Source: Brienomyrus brachyistius (lineage: Eukaryota > Chordata > Actinopteri > Osteoglossiformes > Mormyridae). From it: DNA of 64,000 nt. Position 1 is the stretch's first letter. Each line of letters begins with the position of its first letter. This document shows positions 1-9,775 of this stretch, in pieces. A program made the position numbers and the translations under genes. The notes under the pieces are model-generated. The model was not told where the DNA came from. It made no database searches and saw nothing but the letters and a program-made list of their open reading frames with translations. The stretch is from positions 35,034-99,033 of the forward strand of contig NW_026042780.1 in assembly GCF_023856365.1 (NCBI RefSeq), written 5' to 3'.

Positions 1-205
1 ATACTCTCAAAGCCAAACTAGACACTGTATTTTCAACGTACTCCAGACATTTGCTAAATGCTATTCACCAAGAATGCCTATGGAAAGGGATGGAGCCTTC
101 ATTGGCTGCTCGTGGCATCGAGGCTACTCCGATAGAAGCGGCCAAATTGCTAAAACTGTTTCACAACCTATACAGTAACGCTGGCGAAATCAGGACGCTG
201 CTTCG
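1..205 (+). other. Candidate host exon A, unit 1 (5' end off window)
   Basis: An open frame runs from the window edge through codons reading DTLKAKLDTVFSTYSRHL and on to a consensus-like splice donor (cttcg|gtacgt, after base 205). Without splicing it would stop at TAA about 25 bases later. The composition, rich in charged and leucine residues with few odd codons, looks like an alpha-helical segment of an ordinary cellular protein rather than a transposon, but I do not recognise the family. The frame is identical and open in unit 3 and broken in unit 2. What follows the donor has no obvious partner exon, so this may be a stranded exon carried along by the amplification. It could also be a chance open frame. 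Function unknown. Confidence 0.4.
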
Positions 206-696
206 GTACGTTATAACATCGCCATGGTAATGAACCCAGCAAACGGTTAATCTTACTTCAACAACATGGGACATTTAAAAAGTAAACGTATAGGGGCTCT
301 TTTCAGAATAACATCTTCAGATGAAACGCATTACGACAGACCGGATGAGTAAAACCAATCATATCAACCATAAGGCTTGTTGTTTTTAAGTTTAACACAA
401 TTATTTTCTCTTACAATTTAAATATAAACAATCACATTACGAAAAATGGCCACAGCATCTACAGTTTAAGCTACTAATTTTAAATATATTTCAATTATAT
501 TTTGCGGCAATATTTGCATGAACTATATCACGACATACAATGAAATATATAATTAACTATGCTAACAAAACATAATCTGAAGAAATAGCAAGAAACATAG
601 GAAGAGATGCTTCTCACCGCTGCGCCATCGCTCTGTCAGAAAGTTTATGTTCAAACTGCACTGATTTTGTTTCTATGGAAACCAGCGAAATTTTTC
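206..696. other. AT-rich non-coding stretch, unit 1
   Basis: No open frame, repeat family or RNA gene is recognisable. At 297-309 there is ggctcttttcaga, which matches the 5' arm and loop of a histone-type 3' stem-loop, but the 3' arm is absent. Equivalent stretches are 27529-28019 and 53317-53807, nearly identical. Confidence 0.5.
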
Positions 697-986
697 ATTG
701 GTCGAAAGGATGAAGATATGTACTGACGCCATTTTCAACGAATGAAAACGAGAATTAATTGTCAGGGCGGGACGAATTTGAAGGTGAACCAATCAATAGT
801 AGTATGTTTAGCTCGTGCTTGTTTTGGCTGAGCGTGATTGGATTTGTTGATCTAACCGCCTTCAAGCCCGTAAACCATGTATCTACTTGTCAATGGGAAA
901 CCACGCAGTTCTGTCTATAAATACTGACTGTAATTTTTTTATGACATTATGTCTTTGCTACGCAGTATTACGGTAATGCGTAATAC
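697..986 (+). promoter_or_regulatory. Promoter-like CCAAT/TATA cluster with hairpin, unit 1
   Basis: Three CCAAT boxes occur in either orientation (ATTGG 697-701, CCAAT 789-793, ATTGG 837-841). They are followed by a TATA-like TATAAAT at 916-922. About 45 bases further is a perfect 8-bp inverted repeat, GTATTACG-6 nt-CGTAATAC, at 965-986. Spacing and order fit a vertebrate polymerase II promoter firing rightward, but no recognisable coding exon follows within 1 kb, only TG-rich repeats. It may be the promoter of a lost gene or part of an undescribed repeat. Confidence 0.35.
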
Positions 987-1371
987 CGCGATGTTTGGGG
1001 TGCCCCGCTGTTTTTTTTCCATAGCTGACGAACGCAATTAGCATTTTAGCCACGTTGGTAGGTACGCTTTTGAGAAAGAACACTATAGTTCTTGTTATTC
1101 ACATTCTGTGTCCTGGTGTTTTTAATTTCTCATAATGTGAACAAAGATATGTCATATACAAGTTTTTTGAGAGACTAAATTTTGGTTTGATTTATAATTT
1201 ATTTAATGGTAAATAAAGTTCTTATATAGCTATTTTAGAATTAGTGCAGTCTTTCGTTTAGAATTAGCGCAATATTCTTAAAAACTGCATGTTCAAACCA
1301 AACGCCATGCCATAATAACTGCTTTACAGATATTTCATTCAGTAATCTATGGAGGGTATACTGTAGGTAGG
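987..1371. other. Non-coding, AT-rich, unit 1
   Basis: Nothing recognisable. It contains a short T8 run and a near-repeat of tttagaattag(t/c)gcag around 1231-1275. Equivalents are at 28309-28693 and 54098-54481. Confidence 0.5.
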
Positions 1372-1975
1372 CCTGTTTGTGTGTGTGTGTGTGCGCGCGT
1401 TTGGGTGGGTGGTTATGTACATAGTGCTATAAAAACATGTTATTTTGACTTTGTAGGGACATGTTTTCGTTCCCGAAAGTAAGAAGATACTGAATTTTAT
1501 TAAATTCTTTGAATGCAGCCAAAGGAATAATTCAAAAAGTCTTGCATTTTATTTGGTTGCTTACTGTTACTGCTTGGTAACTACTGCAATGTTTAAGGTT
1601 CCCATAGTTAGGATTGGGGTTACGCCCATACAAATGAATGGAGAATCCCCACAAAGATTCAAATACCTACTCTGTGTGTGTGTGTGGATTAGGTGTATAT
1701 TACATTGTGGGGACCAAATGTCCCCCACAATGTGACAAAAACCTGTTATTTTGATGTTTTGGGGGGCATTTTCAGGTACTCACAAAGATCTGTAAATACA
1801 GTCAAAAAACTAAAAATGCCAAAAGTCTTGTTTTTGGTTTGGTTACATATGGTTAAGGTTAGGGGTTGGTAGGGGTTAAAGTTGTCATGTTGGGATTACA
1901 GTTTTCCCCATAGAAATGAATGGAGAGTCCCCACGAAGATATAATTACACAGCTGTGTGTGTGTGTGTGTTGTGT
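1372..1975 (+). repeat. Two diverged copies of a TG-flanked interspersed repeat, unit 1
   Basis: Two consecutive copies of the same family. Each runs from a GTAGGGAC/GTGGGGACC-type start, through a middle resembling ggttagg(a/g)ttggggtt, to catacaaatgaatggagaatccccac (first) and catagaaatgaatggagagtccccac (second), described here in parts. (TG)n microsatellites separate and flank them. I recognise this as a frequent fish interspersed repeat but cannot assign its class. No coding capacity. Confidence 0.6.
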
Positions 1976-1977
1976 GT

Positions 1978-2398
1978 GGTATCAGATCAGTCCCTGAGAG
2001 TTCAGTAGTCAGGCGCCATGTTTCTGAGTCTGGTTGTGGAGGCCTGAATGCTTTTCCAGATGCCAGAGTGAAAATATTATGTGAGGGGTGGGTGCGGTCA
2101 TCCACAATGTTGGTGGCTTTGCGGATGGAGCGTGTGATGTGAATGTCCATGATGGAGGGGAGAGAGACTCTAATAATCTTCTCAGCTATCCTCACTATCC
2201 GCTGGTCTTATGATCTGAGGCGAGGCAGTTCCCAAATCAGACCGTGATGCAGCTGCTCAGGATGCTCTCAGTAGTTCCCCAGTAAAATGTTGTGAGGATG
2301 GGAGATGGACTTTTCTCAGCTTCCGCTGAAAGTAGAGGTGCTGCTGTGCTTTCTTGACTATGGAGCCTGTGTTGAGACAAACTTGTGTGTTGTTTTTG
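1978..2398 (-). mobile_element. L2/CR1-type LINE ORF2 C-terminus and 3' end, antisense, unit 1
   Basis: Read on the minus strand, a stretch of about 90 codons contains RIAEKIIRVSLPSIMDIHI and, further on, THPSHNIFTLASGK and FRPPQPDSETW. This is the C-terminal region downstream of the reverse transcriptase in a very common teleost CR1/L2-like LINE, including the region that normally ends in the arginine-rich and N-[SF]-F-[YF]-P motif. Short internal deletions and frame breaks show it is dead. It lacks RT and endonuclease. The sequence beyond about 2268 is retained only in this unit. Confidence 0.6.
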
Positions 2399-2761
2399 TT
2401 TGTCACATAGTGTAAAAATTGCCTAAGGAATCAAAAATGTGGTTCCATGGGGTTCCAGACAGTGACCTTTTTTGGAGACAGTGAGACTAAATTTTATACC
2501 TAGGTGCACCAGTTATGACATTGGTCAGGTAGGCTGTGGTCTGTTAGTTGGTGACAAGTGGCTGGTGATCCATGCAACCCAAGCAGAAGTGAGCAGAACT
2601 TGTATCAGCCAAATAGACAGGAGAAAGCGGATTTTTCATTGGACTTCAGGACTCCTGAGTAACAGATAAAGACAGAGAAACAGCAAAGTTATGGAGAATC
2701 AGGAAGTAAGTGCCAGTCTGCGCAGATCTGAGGTCAGTGAGACACACATAAGGCTCCTCTG

Positions 2762-2793
2762 ATGCTCCTCTTCATCCGCTGATGGGCCTCCAG
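2762..2793 (+). pseudogene. Degenerate leader-type exon, plus strand, unit 1
   Basis: Starts ATGCTCCTCTTCATC and ends at cctccag|gtgaga, matching the minus-strand leader exon near 4013-4052 but lacking about ten bases in the middle. It therefore reads MLLFIR then stop. Equivalents are 29940-29971 and 55734-55765. It may be a relic of a neighbouring receptor gene in opposite orientation. Confidence 0.4.
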
Positions 2794-2819
2794 GTGAGAA
2801 TCACAAATCAAACATAATA

Positions 2820-2935
2820 ACAACTGACACAAAGGCCTGAGGTCAGACCCTCTGTATGCAGCACACAGTGTGTCTGCAGTCTCACCCTCACATCGTGTAT
2901 GATGACATTTCTGCTTTTTAGATTAAGTGCCTGTC
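2820..2935 (-). repeat. 115-bp module, first of three per unit, inverted, unit 1
   Basis: On the minus strand this reads like the modules at 4487-4605 and 17344-17450: a catacaggatgtgag-like start, a gtgctgcatacagag-like middle, then gggtctgacctcaggcctttg. Unit 2 equivalent 29998-30113, unit 3 equivalent 55795-55910. Function unknown; it lies next to a leader-type exon. Confidence 0.55.
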
Positions 2936-3368
2936 TGAGAATAACTTCTGCATCATGCTAATTATTTAGCTGTTTCGTGCTCATGGGCAAAAGAAAAATG
3001 AGGATTAAGTTAAATATATCAGAAATAAATTTCTAATGTGGCTCAAGGCCACAGTAAAGTGGACCATCACATCAAGTAAGTACAAAACAGCCTTTACTAA
3101 TACGCTAAGGGTTAAAACAACATATAAGATGTGCATAATCTGACAGTATATCAGCGTGAGAGCAAGGCTGGCCCTGGAAGTGGTGTGCATGCAATGGCAG
3201 AGCAAAGTTAGAGACACCCGCTAAAAACTTTCATTTCATCTCACTTGCTCCTTTCTTCTTTTTCCTTCTTTTTTTCCCTCCTAATCTGTCCATCCTCTTC
3301 GGCCAGCTCACCCACTGCAATACTTTACGGGTTAAAAATGAAATAAATACATTTTTTAAATTTAAAAA

Positions 3369-3618
3369 ATGAAATCGATCAACATGAGAGGCCTATACAG
3401 AGTTTATAGAACCCCTCATGGTAAAGCAAACATGTTTGTCACAGCAGTGCATTCAGACCATGATTCTGCTAAAGCTGCCGGACAGGACAAAGGGAAAAAA
3501 AAAGAAGAAGGTGGGGGTCAGTGCAGCAGTGGGTAGTTCAGGTCCAGAATGTAAAAATCCAGACCAAGATTTAGTTTCAACCAAACAGCTGAGTACTCTG
3601 TATCAGTGTCATTCTTAA
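3369..3618 (+). pseudogene. Unidentified short ORF, unit 1 (frameshifted)
   Basis: This corresponds to the 82-codon frame of unit 3. Here an extra A in the poly-A/lysine run near 3497-3505 breaks it into MKSINMRGLYRVYRTPHG... and a second frame that carries KNPDQDLVSTKQLSTLYQ. A long pyrimidine tract (3250-3285) precedes it. No family recognised; probably not a gene. Confidence 0.25.
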
Positions 3619-4012
3619 AGTCGTGTTTCAACTTCTGGCAAAGTTCTCCCAGGAGCCTATCTCTGTTGTATGTACAGTCGGCATGTAATTCATTCCTGCC
3701 CAGATCCCTGACAAACAGTTGGAGGCAGAATTACTTGTTATCAGAGTATGTGAATTTTTACACACACCAGCAGCTGTGACAGAATAAGATATTTCCTTTA
3801 TACTGCTGCCACATAGTGGACACAAAGAAGACTGCAGTCAATTCTAAAATCAGTCGGTCAACATGCTACCACCACAGACTATAATCGGGAAGTGATCAAA
3901 CTTCATGGAACAATATGAATATAAACAAACAGATGTAGTAAGTATATTGTGCAAAATGTATCTTCATCTTAACTACGCTGAATGGTGGAGTCCCAGAGTA
4001 AGTGATCCTCAC
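3619..4012. other. Non-coding, unit 1
   Basis: No feature recognised beyond short minus-strand open frames with no known motif. Its lower-coordinate side would be the first intron of any gene starting at the minus-strand leader exon, but no matching Ig exon follows. Confidence 0.4.
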
Positions 4013-4052
4013 CTGGAGGCCCATCAGTGAAGAAGAGGATGAAGAGGAGCAT
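4013..4052 (-). other. Leader (signal-peptide) exon candidate, minus strand, unit 1
   Basis: Minus-strand ATG at 4052 encodes MLLFILFFTDGPP and runs directly into a splice donor (ccag|gtgagg). A start, a hydrophobic core and a phase-1 donor are the hallmark of leader exons in vertebrate immunoglobulin-superfamily receptors. The Ig exons of this locus are on the same strand but at higher coordinates (8.9-9.8 kb), so this leader is downstream of them and must belong to another, adjacent receptor copy or be orphaned. Confidence 0.5.
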
Positions 4053-4486
4053 CAGAGGAGCCTTATGTGTGTATCGCTGACCTCAGATCTGTGGAGACTG
4101 ACACTGACTTCCTGACTCTCCTTAACCTCACTGCCTCCCTTTTTGTGGGTTTTAAATGTTTAAAAATCATCCATCTATCTTTGATTTTCATAAACTGTTT
4201 GTGCACTGATGCATTTCCTGTCTATTTCTTGTCTGTAAAAAGGAAAACAGTTTGATGCTGCTGTTGTCCTGCTCTTACCAGGAATAAATATTTTGATTTC
4301 ATCTAGAATCTTATCATTTTAGAAACATGATTTCATAGCAAAATTATTGATAGCTGGTCTTCACAGTGAATCATTCATGCTCACAGAATTTAAACTACAA
4401 ACAAATTAATCAAATAAGTCTAGTTCTTTTCTAAACTGTTACTTCCTCATATTGCAAATGAGCAAAGAGCAGTGAAATCAGACTTA

Positions 4487-4605
4487 TTCTGAAAAGCAGA
4501 AAAGTCGTCATACAGGATGTGAGTGTGAGACTGCAGAAACACTGTGTGCTACATACAGAGGGTCTGACCTCAGGCCTTTATTTCAGTCTTTATTATGTTT
4601 TATAC
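4487..4605 (+). repeat. 115-bp module, second of three per unit, unit 1
   Basis: Direct-orientation copy: catacaggatgtgagtgtg ... ctacatacagagggtctg ... cctcaggcctttatttcag. It lies about 440 bases upstream (in minus-strand transcription) of the leader exon at 4013-4052, a position suited to a promoter region. Unit 2 equivalent 31685-31775, unit 3 equivalent 57478-57565. Confidence 0.55.
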
Positions 4606-4619
4606 AGTTTTAAAATGTC

Positions 4620-5720
4620 ACTGCAGTAGGTCCTTTTCATATGTGTGGATCAGCACAAATCATGAGGTCCGTTAGGAAGGTGTCTGTATGACAGGGGTGG
4701 GGGTATCCTGGGGGGGGGGGGATGGGTGGGGGCAAAGTCAGGTAATTCACTTCATCTGGGTCTTATCAGCAGTCCTGTGTTTCTCTCAGCACCACAATGA
4801 TGTTTCACACATAATGGGGTCCGTGGGCCTCCTCAGTTATATTCAGGCTTTCAAAGTTCTTCAATCATAAAAAGTCACATGGATCTGACACTCTGACACT
4901 GTTATATTAATTTGTTTAAATTCATTGAAAATACTATATATTACAGCTAGTATTTGGATCCGTCTGCTCTTTATCCGTTCCTCACTGGCATACCTGGGTC
5001 TTTGTGCAGTGCTTTCCGGAAGCATCAGAACCATTCATAAGGGAATCTATGTGTGGCTGCCCTCTAGTGGATACACAAAATTCGGCTACTTAAGTAGCTT
5101 GACTATATTTCCCTCCTAGTTTAGTTTAGTTCCTAATTTAATTTAACAGATGAAACTGAAGGCAGAGCTGGAAATTAGTTTAGTCATGACTTCAGAAGTT
5201 ACGCTGACATGGGATTCTGTACAATCAGAGATGAAGCTGCTGGATGGGATGGTCATCGCCTGCTTTTTCTGACTGATGTAGGTCTGGATGTAAAGTTACA
5301 AACTGCTTAATGTGTATCAATCTGTTTTATAATGTTCACACAAAAAAAGTGCTTTTAATGTGTCTGCACCTTGTATCTCCCACAATGTGCTTCTGCATTT
5401 GATATCTTCTTGACTTGGGGATAAAGAGATTTAACTGGATGGATTTTACTTTTGTGAAGCACTACAGTCCAAAGCTGAACTGATTGTTCAAAGCTTTTTG
5501 GTTTTTAAGCAAAACTACTTCATTTAATTTATCTGAAACCCACTTTGCGCCTTTCTAGACTCAACAAAGCATCATTGCCAACAAAATAAGTGAGTTACAG
5601 TTAAATCAGGTAAAGAAGTTTCATTTGGAATTTACTGATCCAGGTTTTCAGCACCACGGACACCAACTAGACTTACTGTCATTTAATGGGAGTGAAAGCA
5701 GAAACCAATAGATCACACAG
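4620..5720. other. Non-coding stretch, unit 1
   Basis: Contains a G-tract (4711-4720) and otherwise unstructured AT-rich sequence; no coding frame above background. The G-tract length varies between units (9-12 G). Equivalents are 31790-32898 and 57585-58702. Confidence 0.5.
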
Positions 5721-5721
5721 G

Positions 5722-5990
5722 GATATTTTCATTTGATGGTGTCTTTCTTTTTACTTTTGATATGCCGTCTTCCTCCTTAGCTGATATGTGAGGCTGCTGT
5801 CAGCTCAGACAAGCTGGTGTGATTTTACGCAGAGTGATAAGTGGGCAGTCCTGTTTTCGTGTGTTACATTTTCATTTGATGTTGGCCAATATGTATGTGG
5901 TACTGTTTCCTCCTTAACTGACATTCACAGGCTGTTGTTAGCAGAGACAAGCTGGTGTATTTGTACTGCAGATTGAAAAGTGGGCGTTCC
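5722..5990 (+). repeat. Imperfect ~135-bp tandem direct repeat, unit 1
   Basis: Two consecutive copies share ttttcatttgatg..., tcctcctta(g/a)ctga..., caggctgttgt-like, agacaagctggtgt and agtgggc(a/g)gt. Divergence is about 20-25% by eye, so the duplication is older than the amplicon. Unit 2 equivalent 32900-33167, unit 3 equivalent 58704-58972. Confidence 0.6.
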
Positions 5991-6073
5991 CGATTACATC
6001 ACTCTTTTAAAGAGTCCCTGATTGGTGGGCTCTGACGAGGAGGGGTGACCTAAAAACTCCAAACCATTTATCC

Positions 6074-6395
6074 CTCCATCCATCCATCCATTTTCCAAAC
6101 CGCTTATCCTACTGGGTCGTGGGGGGTCCGGAGCCTATCCCGGAAGCAATGGGCACGGGAACAAACCTGGATGGGGGGCCAGCCCATCGCAGCCAAACCA
6201 TTTAAGTTTGTGAAATTCATTTTTAATAATTACCATCCATCCATCCATCCATTTTCCAAACCGCTTATCCTACTGGGTCGTGGGGGGTCCGGAGCCTATC
6301 CCGGAAGCAATGGGCACGGGAACAACCCTGGATGGGGGGCCAGCCCATCGCAGCCAAACCATTTAAGTTTGTGAAATTCATTTTTAATAATTACC
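6074..6395 (-). mobile_element. SINE-like 3' tails, tandem pair, unit 1
   Basis: Two near-identical ~160-bp copies begin with (CCAT)n on the plus strand, that is, an (ATGG)n tail on the minus strand. They run through tttccaaaccgcttatcc and ggagcctatcccggaagc to attcatttttaataatta. This is the 3' end of the ubiquitous teleost SINE-like family with an (ATGG)n tail. The duplication includes flanking non-repeat bases (aaaccatttaag), so it arose by local duplication rather than two insertions. Confidence 0.75.
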
Positions 6396-6485
6396 AATTT
6401 CAGAAAAATATGAAATGTTTTGTAAAGTATCAATTTATTAATCATGTATTTAAACAAATTATGACCAGTATAAAAGACACATACA

Positions 6486-7267
6486 AAACTGTACAAAAGT
6501 CTTGGGCTGTCGAAGAAAATGATGTTCAAATGATCTTCATCTTGGTCTAGAATTATAATATTTTGTCCGTCAAAGTGTGGCAGCCCAGTCATTTCAAAAT
6601 CTCTTCTAAAGTTAGTAAAACATTTGCACCAACCATCCAATAGACCTATATCTTTTTATAACACAACTCCTATGGCTAATCAATGCATCATTAACATTTT
6701 GTCACGGGAGACGGCAGCGATCGCGGGCAGGCGGGTAAGAAGCAGGCAGACAGCCGAGAATCAAGGCAAACGAGGGGTTTAATCTCAGGGACGAGGGCAC
6801 GAACATCAACTGACATCAATGACGGACAAAGGACTCGGGTAAGACACGGACTGAAATACACAGGACTGAGCAAATTAACTAGATACAGCTGGGTACAATC
6901 GGGAGAAAACACGTGGGTAATCAGGGGGCGTGGCACACAGGAGGAGCGGACGAGCCGGGCATGACACATTTGTTTAATTAAATTAATTAATTAAGTGAGC
7001 TGGTGGCAGAATTTAACAAATACATGGAATGGCTGGGGTGCCCCTGAGGAGAGGTTTAGGATCCAAAGCGTGGTTCATCTAGCGATCCAACAAGGCATCA
7101 GTAACTTTATGGAGAAAAGAAGAAATTCTTGTTAGTTTTTATTGTGTCACTTTTAATTTGCATATATTTTTATGATAATTGTGTTTTTGTTCTGAGCAAA
7201 TATACACAACCCAATTAAATAGCATTAAACGTTTTCTTTGATGGCCCAAGACTTTTGCATAGTACCA
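6486..7267. mobile_element. Tc1/mariner-type MITE (contains a solo LTR), unit 1
   Basis: The ends form ~30-bp imperfect terminal inverted repeats. The left is gtacaaaagtcttgggct (from 6491). The right is its complement, tggcccaagacttttgca (to about 7260), and pairing extends into gaagaaaa/ttttcttt. The caaaagtcttgg-type end is widespread in teleost Tc1-like elements. There is no transposase. A 267-bp LTR sits inside, so the MITE proper is about 510 bp. Confidence 0.65.
6700..6966 (-). mobile_element. Solo LTR, 267 bp, unit 1
   Basis: Begins TGTCACGGG and ends GGGCATGACA (TG...CA, both ends TGTCA/TGACA). It is flanked by a perfect 5-bp target duplication CATTT (6695-6699 and 6967-6971). On the minus strand it contains a gattaaacc element near the middle-to-end as a possible polyadenylation region. 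These are the signatures of an LTR left after recombination between the two LTRs of a retrotransposon, probably Ty3/gypsy. Confidence 0.75.
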
Positions 7268-7532
7268 TATTTTTTCAGAATCAAGAGACAATTTAATAAA
7301 AACCAGTCTTACCTTCACAAGATAACGATTATTAAACATTAACCAGCAGGTGGCAGCAAAGCACTTGTGAATAAGTGGCCAATACGTGGTTGTACAGGTT
7401 GCCAGCAGATAATCATCCCCTCTGTGTTTAACTGACTCTCATGCTATGACTGTACAGACTGAGCAGGGCCGAGTGAGAGAGGCCTCACTGCAGTTAGCAT
7501 AACCGTTTATTTTACAGCTCGTCTGACTCATT

Positions 7533-7713
7533 CTACTCCACGAAGGTCATCTCCTCTGCCAGCTTCCTCTGATCCAGGGAGATCCTCTGCTTCTCTCTGA
7601 TTGGTTCCTGCTTTCTACAGGAGGTCCAGTGCAGCTGAATGGTGATGATAGTGCAAATCACGTAAAACACACCAGTCCCAGCTTTCAGTACAGCATCCAG
7701 AACCTGCTCCCAC
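7533..7713 (-). pseudogene. Membrane-anchor plus cytoplasmic-tail exon, unit 1 (shortened)
   Basis: The minus strand has an acceptor (tatgtctcacag|GTGGG), then an open frame with WEQVLDAVLKAGTGVF, a hydrophobic run centred on FYVICTIITI, and a basic cytoplasmic start (CRKQEPIREKQR). This fits the last exon of a type I membrane receptor. It lies on the same strand and just 3' of the Ig-V exons, so it is probably the anchor of that receptor locus, although I do not recognise the tail. A CAG-to-TAG change ends the protein at ...EEMTFVE, nine codons before the unit 3 stop. Confidence 0.5.
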
Positions 7714-7980
7714 CTGTGAGACATATAATACACCAGTGTGTCTGTCAGTCACACATATCACATTTAAACTTGAAGAGCAAAACAGTGAATCTATTCTGAC
7801 TGAAGTAAGTAAGACTAAGAAAAGGTCACTCTTGAAACTGAAATATAAATTATGAAAGATATTCTACAGAGAAAATGATTAGATGGAGAACAATGAATTA
7901 GTGTTCACATCCCAGGGCACTGATAGTGAACAGGTGAGATAAATGATTTTATTAACATATTTTAATGTATCTATTGTATC

Positions 7981-8318
7981 AGGGTGGCATGGTGGTGCAG
8001 TGGTTTGCACTGTCGCCTCACTCCTCTGGCACGTGTACTCAAGTCTTCGCTGGAATTCCGTGTGTATGGAGTTTGCATGCTCCCCCTGTGTCATTGTGGG
8101 GTTTCCTCCAGGGACTCTGATTTCCCCCCACAGTCCAAAAACATGCTGAGGCTAATTGGAGTTGTCAAATTGCCGGTAGGTGTGCTTGTGCGAGGGAATG
8201 GAGTGTGAGCGTGTCCTGCAATGGGTTGGCACCCTGTCATGGGACGTTCCCTGCCTTGCGCCCATAGGGACCCTGAGTTAGACAAGCAGTTTCAGACAAT
8301 GGATGGATGCAGCACTGG
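7981..8318 (+). mobile_element. Full-length SINE-like element with ATGG end, unit 1
   Basis: Head gggtggcatggtggtgcagtg, body with gtatggagtttgcatgctcc, ccacagtccaaaaacatgct and ggctaattggagttgtcaaa, ending in caatggatggatgc. This order is that of the abundant teleost (ATGG)n-tailed SINE-like family. No long tail remains. Unit 2 equivalent 34997-35334. Confidence 0.75.
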
Positions 8319-8589
8319 AACAGATATTACAGAGTACAACTGTAACACTGGTCTACGCTGCAATGAAAAACCACCTACAGACATGTTAGTCAGTCTGCAC
8401 ACCATTAGTAACAATTCATCCTCACAAAGATGAAAAAATGCCTGAATTATGTTGCAAGCTACATGGATTTGTCTGGATTTGTATACATAACAAGTGACTG
8501 GCTGTATGTCTGTGGAAAATGCTGTGATTTTTGTCATATTACAGACTGATCATAAACTAGAAGACACACATTCAATATTAAAGACACCA

Positions 8590-8757
8590 ATTAGCCTGAC
8601 TGTGCGTTTTTGGATTGTTGGAGGAAACCCACACAGCATGTGGAGAACATGCAAACTCCACACATACAGAGCAGAAGCCAGATTCAAACCCCTAAACATG
8701 GAGGCGTGAAGCAACAGCGCCGCCTACTGGACCACCGTGCCACTATCATTGAAACAA
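8590..8757 (-). mobile_element. SINE-like head fragment, antisense, unit 1
   Basis: Reverse complement of the 5' half of the same family: agtggcacggtggtccagta, then gtgtggagtttgcatgttct, then gtttcctccaacaatccaaa. With the plus-strand copy at 7981-8318 it forms an inverted pair that could fold. Unit 2 equivalent 35606-35773, unit 3 equivalent 61925-62092. Confidence 0.7.
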
Positions 8758-8939
8758 TAATCCCAATAAATAACTCTGTTTCACAACAGCTGATAAATAG
8801 GGGATTATCCCCACAAAGAAGCACAAACCCCTTCGTGAGTGAAACTGCTGGGTTGATTAGTATGTATCTATTTATATTCAAGCATAAATAATTCACAGGC
8901 AGATTTAAATCAATTACTTATGTTTAACAGTAATATGAA

Positions 8940-9211
8940 CTGGAATCTGCAGGATTCCACAACCAGCCACCAATACCAGCCAGTGTCCTTCCTCTCCAGT
9001 GTCCTTCCTCTTCCTCTTCATTGTCACAATGAAGGTTTTATTTTCTGTGTCATCCCTGATCAGGACAGGCCTCCCATGCAAACTCACTGATCTCTCTGAA
9101 GCACAGGAGCCCCCAATCTTACACCACATCCTTTGTCTTTTGTTGTTTCCATAGTAACACTGACACTGTCTCCATCCACACCCGTCACCTCCTGTTTGTC
9201 CACTGACAGCC
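8940..9211 (-). pseudogene. pIgR-like/CD300-like second Ig-V exon, unit 1
   Basis: Minus strand, after an acceptor (gtcctccag|GG). One frame reads LSVDKQEVTGVDGDSVSV and another continues YYGNNKRQRMWCKIGGSC, then GRPVLIRDDTENKTFIVTM. In fish pIgR-like/CD300-like V domains these pieces are contiguous: VTG-x-GDSV-x-V-x-CYYG ... W-C-K ... LIRDD ... FIVTM ... DTGWYWC. A frameshift between SVSV and YYG removes the first framework cysteine. A tandem duplication (gtccttcctc...) near 9000 disrupts the region before the WYWC-type motif, whose cysteine is also lost. Ligand-binding V domain of a leukocyte receptor family; non-functional here. Confidence 0.7.
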
Positions 9212-9562
9212 CTGGAGGACTTCAACACACAGGTAAAACACTCAACGATTTCCACAGCAATGAAATGTTTATGAATATCAGCCCATTACAACATACATAC
9301 TGTATGTAAATGTTTGGCCAACCCCTGACATTTTTTAACATATTGCTTATCATATTTAACCTCATGAAGTCGCCCGATTTAGCTGACACTGTTACTTCTT
9401 CCAAGTCTCGTTTATCATATTGAATTAAATTAAAATGCAGATTTTTAAAATATTAAAACATTTTTCCATCAGTGTTTGTGTTAAGGTCCTTCCTTTTTGA
9501 CTCAGTGACATGTTACATACTGTGCATCTCATTGGCTACAGTCTGCAGTACAGACATCTTAC

Positions 9563-9775
9563 CATCAGTGACTGACAGATTAACCTGATCAGAGAGGCTC
9601 CACTGTACTTCACACCCCACCAGTACCGATCGGAATCCTCAGCTGTCAGATTGTTGATGGTCACAGTGAAGACTCGCTGGTCAGGATCATCTCTGACTCA
9701 CACTTTACCCTCCTGTGGAGAGTCAGTGTGTACTATGGGAGTACATGACTTCACATTATACCCTCTGCACCAGTA
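9563..9775 (-). pseudogene. pIgR-like first Ig-V exon, 3' part, unit 1
   Basis: The minus strand reads YWCRGYNVKSC, PIVHTDSPQEGKV, stop, VRDDPDQRVFTVTINNLT, AEDSDRYW, then a donor (gatg|gtaag). The TGA (plus 9698-9700) interrupts the GKVS-type strand. The second framework cysteine codon TGT is TGG here (plus base 9617), private to this unit. A one-base loss shifts the last strand. The 5' half of the exon is missing: it was displaced by the LTR-fragment insertion and then deleted together with the L1 5' end. Confidence 0.72.

Noticed and set aside
295..312. Possible histone mRNA 3' stem-loop (ggctcttttcaga)
   Set aside because: Only the 5' arm and loop match; the 3' arm is ataac..., so no stem forms, and no histone coding sequence is nearby.
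1372..1440. TG/CG alternating run as a possible Z-DNA regulatory element
   Set aside because: It varies in length between units like an ordinary microsatellite and belongs to the interspersed repeat around it.
2690..4620. One large inverted repeat (hairpin) formed by the leader exons and modules
   Set aside because: The order of leader and module is not mirrored between the two sides, so these are separate homologous pieces, not a single palindrome.
8221..8537. Short frames around the SINE-like element
   Set aside because: Frames follow the SINE sequence and its flank on both strands; this family does not encode protein.
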